From: Micropterus salmoides
Lineage: Eukaryota > Chordata > Actinopteri > Centrarchiformes > Centrarchidae
Direction of reading: 5' to 3'
Length of the DNA: 64,000 bases
NCBI RefSeq assembly: GCF_014851395.1
Contig: NW_024044459.1
Coordinates: 5,557,100 to 5,621,099 of the forward strand
Below are positions 22,728-34,965 of this stretch, piece by piece. Made by a program: the position numbers and the translations under genes. The notes beneath the pieces were generated by a model that worked only from the letters and a program-made list of their open reading frames with translations, was not told the DNA's origin and ran no database searches. The stretch's first letter is position 1; every line of letters starts with the position of its first letter.

Positions 22728-22853
22728 GCCCGTTACCAAATAACCATCACTAATAGTAAAGTATCGATAGTGGTATCGATAAAGAATCATTAAGCAGTCT
22801 CAATAAGGGTATCTATATCAATATCAATAAAAATGAACGATCCCCATCCCTAA
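22728..22853 (-). mobile_element. hAT-like MITE fragment
   Basis: Contains tatcgatagtggtatcgata and ends ccccatccctaaa, which reads tttagggatgggg on the minus strand, a common start of fish hAT MITEs. Only about 125 bp. Confidence 0.5.
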
Positions 22854-25800
22854 ACATTAGCCTTCCCTAGAGCCATGGCTGAAAAAAAAAGAAAAAACAC
22901 TAATAGTTAATTTGAAATAGTTATGTATAGTTATTATAGCACTAATAACCATTTTTTGTAGATTATGGTTAAATTTGGTTCACTTTTAAAAAAAAAGTTT
23001 TTTGCTCTACTGACTTATACTTACAAGTACACTGAACGGTGCTCTATCTATATTTTACTGCACTATCTACTGTGTACAATTGTTTCAGTATATATTTTTC
23101 ATTTAATTAAACTGGTTTGAATTGAGTAAAAATAGAAACTAGTTAATATATTTGGTACATAGCATTTTTTAATGTTCATAAACTTGGCAATTGCTGAATT
23201 CACTAATAATGTAACATTTATTCTTTTATTTAGATATTAAGGTTTAAATTGATGCACACCATCTTTAAACCTTGCCTCTTTTACAAATTAAACAAGTTGT
23301 ATCATTCCTGTTACAGTATCTTGAAATGTTGGTAAGAGTGGGTCCAACAAAAAGTTGGAAACACTGGGGAGGGCCTTGCCCTTCAGAGTGTTTTTTCCTT
23401 TTTGTTTTTTAATTTCTGAGCTGTTTCTGGTCATCAAACATCATCTACAATTGTTTTTCTTTCAGCTGACTCTTCAATCAATTTTTAATATTTAAAAAAA
23501 AAAAAAAGTTCTATTTAACTTACAGAGTTCCTATTTGTATTGTATATTACTGATTGCTGAAACAGTTATCGTTCAACTTGCTAATGTAAGCTTTGTGTCA
23601 GATAGAAAGATAGAATCAGCTTCTGCTGCAGGAAATGGTGTTTTTTTACCTCCTAAAACCTCACTGACCTGCTGCTGGGCCAGTCCTTACAAACTCATGC
23701 TGTGCAGCCACACTCTGTTCAAATACACAGAACTTTATTTTTTATTCCAGTAGAGATCCCACAATTTCCAAAGATACTAAATATACCAAGGTGAGTTTCA
23801 GGGAAATATGTGTAAAATTATGTACAACATTCCTGGAGTCATGGAATATTATCTTCAATAACCATACTTACTAAAAGGACAGGGTTAGAGTTCTTTGGAC
23901 AAAAAAGTCTTACACAAATAGGACTCTTGATGAAATGTTGATTGACATGTGTCTCCTGAAAGAGCAGTTCAGAAACTACATCAATGAGAAAATTCACAAA
24001 CCCTTGTCTGTGATTATTTCAAACAGTCTATTGGAAAATTAACAGTGGATCCATCAAGCCAACAGTTACTAAAGGTTGGTTACTCATTTATAATTGCAGC
24101 TTTCACTGACTACTATATTTCTCCCAGGTTTTTCCATCATGCCCTTTGTAACTCCAGTACATTAGTGATAATTCTCTGGGTTGACTTTCTAACTTACTCC
24201 AGGAGGCAGCTTTGAACTGTGGCCACCTACTTATTATGTTATCATGATATATTTATACAAAAAAGACAGCCTCATGGGGGTTTTCCACCTGAAATGAACA
24301 CATTGCATATTTTGTTTTCCTGGCACGGTTCCCATGGGAAAATGTTAAAGGGGCAGGTGGTCTTTGAAAAAAAAAGCAGTATTTATGAGTTATTGAATAT
24401 AATCATACTCTCTCAGGTGATTAGAGTCACTCAGAAAAGATGGCATAACAAAATGCACTATGTTACTAAGTTAGTTATGTTAGTAATGTGTCATTTGCAA
24501 CAACTATTATATCAGCTACTGATATAGCTAGAATATTTCATATATTGTATGTCTTGTGTTTTTAACCACATATCACAAAGCAGGACCAAATGTTTCATTA
24601 GAGTGACTGTGAAAACCTCAATTATTGAGAAAAAGGGGATTCTTGGACAACTCAGAGGCATGTGAAAGGGCAAAGATATCATGAAATTATAGACGCTCAG
24701 ATAATTTTGTAAATTATGGATGATAATGGCTGCAGGTGGTGGTAGAAAGACAGTCTAGTGTCTGTTTGCTTAATGGCCTACAATTTCTTTTGAGGCCTAT
24801 AATTCTAATTGTTGAAGCAAATTAAAGCTAACTTGACTATTCTGTATGTGGGTTGGATCAGTCCTGTGAGTCAGGATGTGGATTGTACTACTAAACAGGC
24901 ACTCAAAATGTAACTCTCACAATTCCATGGAAGTCCATTCCTGCCATGAAAGGAAAAGACAATAGATGAAATGTTAGGAATGACAAAAAAAGAAACACAC
25001 TTTTTACTTACTCATGGTAAATCACAACAATTTGACTTGAAGAAAGGTCATAGTTGTGAAATAGTCAAAAGTCACAACTGATGCAAGAGTGAGTCAAAAT
25101 TAAGAAATAGTAAATCAAAATGTTCACTTCGACTTTGCATGTCAAACATATGAAGGAGCTGTAGTTATGAATGTACTAATGTATTTAGTAAGTAAATGTT
25201 TTGACCTAGTATCTAATAAGGTTGTCAAAATCTTGCCATGAGTCTTTTTATTTCATTCCTAAGTTTAATTAGTCTTTGTTTTTTTAGAAAACGAGCTTCT
25301 ATAACCTGCTTCCAAGGTATAACGTTACCCTCACCAAAAAAATACCTTCATCCTGCAAAACCAGCTGGAAGAAGGAGGCGAAAGATTACAGCCATAAACA
25401 TAACTTAGCGTAATGGAGTGTTAACTGTGTTTGACAGGAAATGAAAATGGTCGCTTAACAGGCATGATGTAATTGGTTGTTTTAGCTGGCTGTATTGAGC
25501 AGTTCAACCCGAAAACACTGCACATCTCTTTTAGAACAAGCAGGGTGGTGGGGGTGAATTCTGTATAGAATGTATATATAGAGTCAAAGTCCTGACATCA
25601 CAGCTAGCATGCTAGTTTTTGTTACACTAGCATCAGTAACTAGTAGGCTACATGCATCTCACATTCAGCAGTTCTATCTATCTGAAAAAATGAAATATTT
25701 CCCTTGTGTGTAAAGTCTTTACTATTAGAAGTTGAAAACACTATGAGCTTAAGCAAGTAAAAAAAAAAAAAACATCAAATGCTAACATAAATTGTTAGCA

Positions 25801-28800
25801 TCCAAAAAGCTAACATGAAAATAGTACCATGGAATTTGCAACTTGGTTTCTTCCATATCACCACCAAGACTTTATAATCTCTGCTTTGTGAAAATACATT
25901 TTCTGTTCAACCCTCTGTCCTTAATTAATTCTATCTATGGTCATTTGGATCGTTAATAGTCTTGCCTCATTCTGTGAAATTCTTGACATTTAAAACACAA
26001 TGGTTTATGGCTTGTATAAATTGCATTAATTTAAGTAGCTATAGTGCCTAAGCTGATAAAATGTCACAAAACAGCAATAGTACATTTTCATTAAAATCTC
26101 TGCCTAAAGAAATTAGATAAACTGCACAGCATACTGATGAGTAGGGCAACATTTCAAGGTTCCAAGGGATTTTTAGCAATTTGAGTTATTACAAATGTCT
26201 TTGTGATTTTGAATTAGGTTTTCTTACCACAGAAACAAGACCCAGAATTTACATATGTTACATGGGATCCTGTCAGAATTGTTGATAATTTGTGTAATAC
26301 CAAAGTGTAAAATTTATTTTGACTCATGTTAACGGTCTTTGAACAATCGTGAACCTAAACTGACACTCTCTCTAAATTATTCTTGTGAAAACACTATTTC
26401 ACACAGGATAGGTGTCTTTTCTATTCACATCACACAAACTCATGTATTCTTTTCATTTTGTCAGTTTGTTCACCACCACAATTAACACTGTGATTTGCTG
26501 CCAAGTCAATGCTCATGAAAAAGAACCTGAGGCTGTTTGGCACCTTGTGATGAGCTTGTCAAGTCTGGGCATGGCATTTGACAGTGGTTTGTTCACAACA
26601 TGTCTGATGATTTGGGTCTTCGTGTTCACTTTGATAAAATAAACTTGAAATCACATGCTGCTAAGAAAACACTCATAAATTTGATGTCGGAATGATATTC
26701 CAGTGGGAGGATTTTTCCAGCTCTATCTGTTTATATAGTACACTTAAGGGGGGTAAAGATTCCCCGTGGGGCTGTGTTTCATGTGTGTGGATGCTCACAC
26801 ACCAACACACACACAGTGAAATGGAAGCCATGCCTCATTGAAGGGTGTTTTTCTACACTCACCTCTCAGTATACAATGTAGTGTAACAGTCACAGTCCAG
26901 TCCAGGGTTTCTCAACATTTTCTGACCCATCATTACAGTCATCAAGAGATTAGAGCTCCAAATATCAGTGCGTATATTCTGACACAATCAAGTACACAAA
27001 AGCACACAAGGTTTTGAACCCAAAGCTCTATAAACTCGTGTCCCATATCACGACTTGGAAACCTGGATGTTTCCATATTTAAATCCTCTGACAGTGTAGA
27101 AATGAGTCATAAGCTTGATGTGACATTCTGTAACTCTTACTGAATATTATATTCTCCCTACAAAACTTGATTCGATTTTCCAATTTGCTGTTTCTGTCAC
27201 TTTCCTGCACCACTTGTTAAGAGTAGTGGTTGTAGCCTGCTGATGGGAGCAGCTTCGCATCAAATCTTGATGCATGACATCGCATCATTGATGATTACTT
27301 CTATAGCGATAGTTTCCTGGAATTAGCTTCACTTCTAGATTCTGGCAAGTAATGCTTCATTCAAGTTGGGTCGTGTTTACTGTACTCCTTAAGGGGAGTC
27401 CGTTTGAATGACACACTGATGTGGTGTTCAACACTTTGTTGTGGAACATCTGAATTTTCAAATAACTTTGAGTTTAAAAGTTGTTACGTATAATGGTCAG
27501 TCATGTTTTCTCACTTCTAGTACATTATCTAGCTATGTAGATGGTTTTTCATTTTAGTTAAGGTTTTGTCTTTGTAATATCCATGTCTAGTATTTTTTCC
27601 CTCACAAAGAAGGGAGGTTAATTGGATTTCATCTGTGGTGCTCATATTAAATTACATTTTAAAATTGAATCTTGAATCATTGTTCCTGTTGCTCTGAATG
27701 ATCCACAAACAGTAAACACTTCTCAGTGGAACTACTTCACATCAAAGAAATAGTCCCAAAGAAAACTGTTGAGAGCGTCTTGAGGATGAATATCTAAAAA
27801 TAAAACCAAAAATATCTGTTCAACCAGAGGAAACTAAATGGTAAGTAAGTGGATTCAGGGTTTTTTCCTCCCATTTATTAATTGTTTTTGTAATTTTGGT
27901 GAGCTGAATTGGAAGTTAGTTTAAACATTTCTAGTATTTTAGCATTTTCTCTATTTTCATTGTCTATTAATTTTTCATTCCTTACGATGACACTGAAATG
28001 CCAGAAAAGCCTGAAATTAATTCAAAATTGTTTAAAGAAAAAAAGGCATCCTCAATATGTGGATGTTGATGCCACTAGTCTAACAACAATGTTCTCACTT
28101 GTTCTAAACTTAAACTTGCATCATTGCATCAAAACTATGACATAACATTAGAAACCTGGTTACCTACATCATGGCCAAGAAATTGGCTTTCGGCAGGAGA
28201 AATCACGTTTCTCTAATGCCAAGCCCTATGGAAACTAGGTTTCTAACACATATGATGTTAAAAATTTCTGTTACTACAGAAAGCCAACAGTAGCCCAGTT
28301 CCTTAGGCTTATGTAAATATGGTGTTTGAGAATCCAGGAACTATTTTATAAATAAATTATGGCAATGGAAATAGTCCAAAAGTGTAATTGAGCAAAACTC
28401 TAAATCCCTATCTGCCTAATTATCACACATTAATGTGGGGTGACAGAAAAGAGTAATGACAGGGTCTGAATGTGCCCTAGATCCACAAATCCTTGAAGAA
28501 TTCGGGCTGTGGTCCATGTCTTAAAAACACCACCAAAGGAATAAAGGAAAGAGATGTTGAGAAAGAGGCAGTTTGGCATTGAAATGAAAGCAAAGTTGAG
28601 GAGGTTAGATGGATGGATGAATTTACTCTCTGATGATCTGCTTTTAATCCTAACCTTATGCTAGGATGTTTTCTTCTCTGAGTGAAGTTTACAATTTTGG
28701 TGGGGCTAACACACACAGCTAACTTTGAATAAAATAGAGCTGTCAAAACATTAACCATAATCCTAAACCTAATCCTAAAACTAATTTCAACTAAAGTTGT

Positions 28801-28879
28801 CCAATCGAGATCATTTTAGCCACACTGGAGAGCCCCGGCTTCAGCAATGTCAGTCTGTCTGGCATTCTTGTTTTCCAGA
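22854..28879. other. gene-free stretch
   Basis: AT-rich DNA with A- and T-runs. No exon, RNA gene or well-defined transposon recognised. Two segments look non-random and repeat-free: 23780-24110 (contains gttgattgacatg, a TALE-homeodomain-like site) and 26440-26660. They are candidates for conserved non-coding elements only. Confidence 0.4.
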
Positions 28880-29060
28880 GGATCAATCCTTATGATTTAT
28901 GAAACTTTGGTTTATGACCAAATACCTACTAAAGAAAAGACTTTCCCAATTAATATACTTTGTGCATGACGACATGCTAAACTAGCATAATGTTAACATT
29001 GTCTCCGGTAGCATGTTAGCTGACTGACATAGCATTGTTGTGCTCAGTACAGGCTCATGT
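28880..29060 (-). repeat. short reverse copy of the 20.4-kb interspersed repeat
   Basis: On the minus strand it carries ctaacatgct, gtatttggtcataaacca and gatcctctgg words in the order expected for the family of 20440-21060. Diverged and partial. Confidence 0.5.
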
Positions 29061-30984
29061 GGCATACAAGAGAAAACGATGTGTCCAGCTTCGGCTATTG
29101 TCATAGAATTGCATCACGGGGTGAGGTATTTGTATATTCATTTCAGAGTCAATTCATTTCACTAAATCTTATGAGAGTGTGCCCTAGAGAAGGAATACCA
29201 GTATGGGGCTGAAATTGAAATTGAAATAACAAAGATGAGGTCCTTCATGGAGGCCTAGACTTTCAATTAATTTTAAAGAAAAATCCTCTCCATTGATTGA
29301 ACTGCATCACAGACATAAGATGTTTTAAGGTTTTTTTTGGAGGGGGAAATATAGTTCACAGAAAGCTTTTCAGCATTCAACATCCAATCAACTCCTTACA
29401 AAAATGAACAACTGACAAAAAACTACTGCTGGTTCCCTGCCTGGCAATATAATGCAAACCTTGTGCTGTGATGGCCATTATTAGCTGGCTTACAGTAGAA
29501 ATAGAGGAATTCCTGTGCGAACCGTAGCAGGATAATCTGAAGAATGAGTCTGGAGAAAAGGCCAGCTCGTATTTCACTGGCCCTGAATGGGTGATTGAAC
29601 TGCTATTTGTCCAAGCCTGCAGGGCTCATAATGAACAACATGCAGTATCAGGTCATAGATCAGCTGTGTCAGCAAAAATATTACTGACTGGGCTTCAACT
29701 GAGATGGGTTTTTGAAAGCCGAAACCGATAGCAATATTTTTTATACTGAAGTTGATGATAGTAAATGTTAACATTGAGAAATTGATAATTAAAAAATTAA
29801 GACAACCGTGTCAATGTGGAAAAAACTATGAAATTGCTTTTTAAAAAGCATCAACTCAACAACTGATGGCACAAGTGGCTTATGTCTGGCATATACTAAA
29901 AGAGTATTATAGACATGCGGATATCAAGCTAAATCCAGAGAGAGAAAAAAATAGTAGGGTCTGGGTCTGGATACAACTGCTGTGATACAGATGTACCCCT
30001 GGATGGATTTTGTGCCAATAGCAGCTGGTGACAGAGCTGAGCAGATTATAGAGTGGAAATACACTGTGGCTAAATAATCATAAAATATGGATCACCCTCC
30101 TGGATATCCCTATAAGCATCACACCCTCCATCTATAAAATATTTCTTTCGGGGTGTTTTTTCTTTCCTTTCCAAAGGTCATTTCACCAAAGTGAACATTT
30201 TCCATTGCTCTCTGATGTAGACTGACGTAGGAGAGGGAAACCCCGCATAAAATCACTGTTCCTACCTTAAAGGCTGACATAAATCTTAATTATGGGAAGG
30301 CATAGCACACATCGCAGTAAATAGAGTCAAAGGGTTGAAGGCTATATAAGGACAGGGTGTTTTAGTGTGGAAAAACATCAATCGTTTTTCTTAGAAGACA
30401 ACATATTTTTGCCTTGTGATGATCACGGACTGGTTTACACCCTTTTTATTTTCAGCTATATGGCACCATTTACTGATACATTATACCACTGTGGATACAC
30501 TTGATTCATTCATAAACATTCTAATCTAATTATTCTTAATCTAATTATTTGGAATTTTAGAGAGAAAGAAAGAAAGAAAGAAAGAAAGAAAGTTATAAAG
30601 GCTGTTATAAGAAGTTTCTTACAAGCCACTGAGAATCAAAAGTTGTTTAATGCCTTTTAACAAGTGGGTGAAATAACTAAGTAACATTTACTCAAGTAGT
30701 ACTGTTAGCAAGTGCAGTTTTTAGGTAGCCTACTATGAGGTATTGATACTTTATCCTTTTACTTCACTAAATATCAGAGGTGAATGTTGCACTTTTTATT
30801 CCATGTATTTGACTAAAATTGGCTAAAGTTACTAGATAGCAATTCAGTTCACTTCAGTATGCTTAAGTGGCATGAACGTTTAGGTTAAACAATGTTGCCA
30901 AAGCGGTTTTCAGCAAAATCACAAAGTTTACATTTTGTGTAGATAAGCTATCTAGTTAAACTATCAACAGCACAGAGCAGGTCA
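29061..30984. other. gene-free stretch with motif-rich blocks and a GAAA microsatellite
   Basis: Holds (GAAA)n at about 30560-30592. Blocks 29380-29760 and 30000-30380 are evenly composed, without repeats, and include ccattattagc, gggtgattgaac and the CArG-like ctatataagg (near 30342). No splice-bounded exon is visible, so a regulatory role is inference. Confidence 0.4.
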
Positions 30985-31335
30985 ATGCATAGTTTGACAT
31001 TTTGGATACACACTTAATTTACTTTCTTGCTGAGAGTGGGACAAGAAGATTGATCCCACCCGTGTGCACACTAAATGTTAAACAGCAAGCTGCTACCTAG
31101 CTTAGCACAAAGACAATTGAAACAGGAGGAAACACCTTGCCCAGTTCTATCTGATGGTAACAAAATCTGCATACCAGCACCTCTAAAGCTCACTTATTAA
31201 CTAGGTATATCTTGTTTGTTTAATCCAAAATGTAAAAACTTGGTTTGATGGGGGTTAGAGACAAAATTAGTGAGTAGGTGGTGATCATAGCAGAACATTT
31301 AGCAGACATTTCCCTCAGGAATTTAGTGAGATGAA
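30985..31335 (-). repeat. dispersed repeat, copy B (copy A at 3.36-3.78 kb)
   Basis: Matches copy A in reverse: tttgacattttgga, cttagcacaaaga, ggtaacaaaatctgc, ccagcacctctaaag and tgtttgtttaatcc. Same teleost family; diverged. Confidence 0.6.
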
Positions 31336-34099
31336 AAGAGAGCCTAAAAGAATAGTGAATATTGGACATAACTATTATTTTACACTTGGGTATCACTAAC
31401 TAGGATCTAACTTGCCAGATGTAAACATTCATAAATAATGCAATTCCTTATCTATCTATAATGTTTTCGTGTTCCTGTTCTCTAACATTAGGCCTTTTGT
31501 ATTCTTGAAAGCCAATATGAACATGTCTTCCTTCCTGTTAGGTCCGAAAGAGGCCTGTACAGTCTGCTCTGAGGGGCTGGCAGGGGGCTCCCTCTAGTGC
31601 TACATGAGAGCCAGTGTCACAGTACAGTGGTGGGGTCCTAAGAACATCTAATTCTATCACAGTAACATTGTACATGGGCTTTTTTTTGTATAAGGCTGAC
31701 CTCTTATTATTATCCTTCCCAGTAAACATCTATTATGCTAAAAAACTTAACTCAAGGACCACTTAACAAGCTTTTTCAGAAGCTTTCAGCGTTCTCAGTC
31801 GTAATAGAGAACCCCATCTGCTGAGGAAGACAGTGAGATACAGTTAAAACCTAAGGGGAAAACTAGTAAGTGCACCTTAAGTTAAGATTTGTGAGTGTTT
31901 CATCTCCAATTATGCAGCTCTTTATGTTGCCAAACATGCTGTCAGACAAAATTTTCTAAAAAATAAATAAATCATGTCATATGGGGGTTTAATACACATC
32001 TGTTTCATGTCTCTGGCATTAAAAGGTTTTACATTGTGAATATGATATGAATATGACTATGGCTTTGTTTAAACAAAGGTTTAAATAAGAGGAAATGGCA
32101 AGATCTCAGTTTCAAAGTATAAATTTGCATATATTTACATGTTTTTGTTATGCTCTCTCTTTTTAAAATTGCTGTTACTGGCATATTCATTATTATAATA
32201 TTAATTCTAAACTAATTATTATATATTAATTAATCATCCCTTAATTTGCCACAGTGAAAACACATGAATGATAGAATGTTGACACAATTTCAATTTAATA
32301 CACTTTTCTGGATGACAACTGATCCCCAATGACGTAAATCCCACCGAACCAGGGCTCTGAGTATCTTAAACCAAATGATAAAATGATTCTCACATACTGC
32401 CTGACCACAGGTCTGGTCGCTGGATACCAGCCTCCTCTTCACTCAGGCCTGGAGAGGATGAGGTGAGATGCTGTTAGACATTTACATTGATATTCAATCC
32501 TTCGCATGGCAGCACAGGAGGTTCTTTATTCTGTATTCTCTCTATGCTCAGTTGCCAAGACAAACTACTGCTACTGATACTGCTACTGCTACTGCTATGT
32601 GGTACCCCTCCATCGCTGTGCAGAGGCTTGTCTAAAGGGGATGACGCTGTCTTTGTGTTGAAACTAAAACAAGTTAAATGAATAATGAATGCCAATGTGA
32701 TGCTTTTAATTTAATTGAAAATTATTGTTGTTGTCCTATCCGTGCAAAACAGTTATTCAATCCAAACTGATTTTCAGGATCTTGTGCAGTGCCACTATGT
32801 AATGTATGTTATGTAATATCACCTGTATTAAGGCATAGGGCACTGCACAAGAGCCTGAACATTGTGCCCAATGTTTTGTATGCCAATTATCAACACTGTC
32901 TATATGTAGTGAATGTACAGTATAATCACTTTATTTCTGATAGCCCAACTAGTTCTTGCCCCACCCCCACCCCCACCCCCACCCCCACCCATGCCACCAC
33001 ATTCACCCACCAACTCTCCCAGCCTTCTCTGAGAGGTGATGGCCATGTGTGTTCACAGTGTGCTTCATTTTCTTTCCCTACCAAGGTTGGGCATCTTTCT
33101 CCCTTTTTTCCCCCTCCTGGAATCTTAAATGGAAACAGTCCTGATTGCCTGTGGTTGTTGGAAAGGGATGGCGGTGGTTTGGGTTGAAATGAGGTGTGGA
33201 GGGGTGAACCCAGATATATTTCCCCTCCTTTACTCCTTCTCCCTTTACTTGTTTCCATTCATCTGAGGAGAAGTGAAATAAAATCTATTGAAATACGTTA
33301 AAGATAAATAAATTAATAGTCTAAATAATACAATAAATACTAAAGTATGCTCTCTTAATAGCTATAAATGGAATTTGCTTGGTTTTGGAAATAATTAAAT
33401 TTGCAAACAAATGAACTCTAAGGTACTATCTGTCTTCCAAGTGTAAATTAAATAACTGTATAACCTGATTGGCAGGTTCAACCACAAAAGTTCTGATTGT
33501 CTTTGGATGCTGTAAAATATTTACAGTTAGCATATGTTTACACCAATAATGTTCAGTTTAGGGTGGCGATCCCAGGCCCTCTTCAACAGCTCAAAACATA
33601 TACTTAACATGGTTTTATCAGCTTGATAATGCAAAATTTTCCCAACTCTAGAATTGTTTATGGACATAATTTTGAACTGATGCCGTGCTTCAGGAGTTCA
33701 CTAGAAATTGACGCATTACTTGTGTTTGGGATTTGTAAAATGTTGTTGCTTGAAATCTACATTTGTCTCTGGACAATTTTTTGGCAAGCAAAACGAATAG
33801 CCTATACATATAATTCATGCATTGACCGCATAACATATAAAACACGACACATTTTCCTTATTTGGTCTAATAATAATGCTTTATGCTTTCCATACTTCGT
33901 CACCTTCGTCAAATGTTCAAGCTCAGTTTGCAGCACAGGGAACTTATCAAAACCCAACCCTTTGATAAGGTCAGAGGAAAAGAAACATAAAGTATTGCTT
34001 GTCACATACACTAACAATACTGCATATGCAATGAAATGCAAGGAATAATAATGGATAAAAATTCAAACAAATATATTTACAAATCGACTTCTCAACCAT
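31336..34099. other. gene-free stretch with C-rich simple repeat
   Basis: No gene recognised. The frames at 32789-33187 and 32926-33258 exist because of the (CCCCCA)n tract and pyrimidine-rich flanks, and show only Pro/Thr or Gly/Val runs. A short CTG/CTA trinucleotide tract lies near 32565-32600. Confidence 0.45.
32959..32990 (-). repeat. (CCCCCA)n tract, G-quadruplex-prone on the minus strand
   Basis: Five to six units. The complementary strand reads as five runs of four to five G separated by single T, the classic pattern for a stable intramolecular G-quadruplex. Confidence 0.9.
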
Positions 34100-34965
34100 C
34101 ACTCCAACCGGGGTGGTGAGAAACTTGGGTGTCATGATTGATGACCAGCTGTCCTTTTCAGACCTCGTTGCTGCTGTCTTGCAGTCATTACGCTTTGGTC
34201 TATACAACATAAGGAAAATCAGGCCCTACCTCACTCAGTACGCCACCCAGCTTCAGGTACAGGCCATGGTTATCTCTCGCCTCGACTATTGCAATGCCCC
34301 CCAGGTCTTCCAGCTTGTGCGGTGAAACCCTTACAAATGGTTCAGAACGCAGCAGCGCGTCTGGTGACCTCCACTGGCTCCCTGTGGCCTCCAGAATCAA
34401 ATTCAAGTCACTAATGCTTGCATACAGAGTGACTACTGGGTCTGCACCCATCTACCTAAACTCCATAATACAAACTTACGTTCCTTCTCAGCCGCTACGC
34501 TCTTCCAACGAACGCCGCCTGGCTCTGCCATCCCTTCACACAAAGCAGTCCCAGTCCCAGCTGTTCTCATCTGTGACACGATGGAACGAGCTACCACACG
34601 CCATCAGATCTCTAACTTCAAGAAGCTCTTGAAAACTCATCTCTTCTGAGAACACTTCCTCTTATAACACCTCTAACTCCTAACCTCTAACATGCACTTC
34701 CTGTGCTCTTCTTCTTCTATCCCCTTACAATTATCTTGTATTGATTGCATTTTTTTTGTTAACTCTTCCTTCCCTAGGTATTTACTCCACTGATGTGATA
34801 GGAGCTATGAGCTCTTACTAGTATTTATTGCTGCTCTTACTAGTATGTATTTTCAGTTGTAGATCTGTAGTTGATGCTCTGTTGATGCTTGTATGTTGTT
34901 CCTCAAATGTAAGTCGCTTTGGATAAAAGCGTCTGCCAAATGAGTAAATGTAAATGTAAATGTAG
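34100..34965 (+). mobile_element. L2-type LINE 3' fragment with SINE-shared tail
   Basis: Encodes the C-terminal RT region: VRNLGVMIDDQLSFSD, LRFGLYNIRKIRPYLTQ, SRLDYCNA, then after a frameshift and small deletion LHWLPVASRIKFKSLMLAYR, RSSNERRLALPS and WNELPHAIRS. A 3' UTR follows and the tail gtcgctttggataaaagcg plus (aaatgt)n ends at about 34965. The catalytic YADD block and everything upstream are missing (5' truncation). The tail is shared with the SINEs at 37.8 and 63.8 kb. Confidence 0.88.

Noticed and set aside
32789..33258. Pro/Thr-rich frames on both strands
   Set aside because: Produced by the (CCCCCA)n tract.
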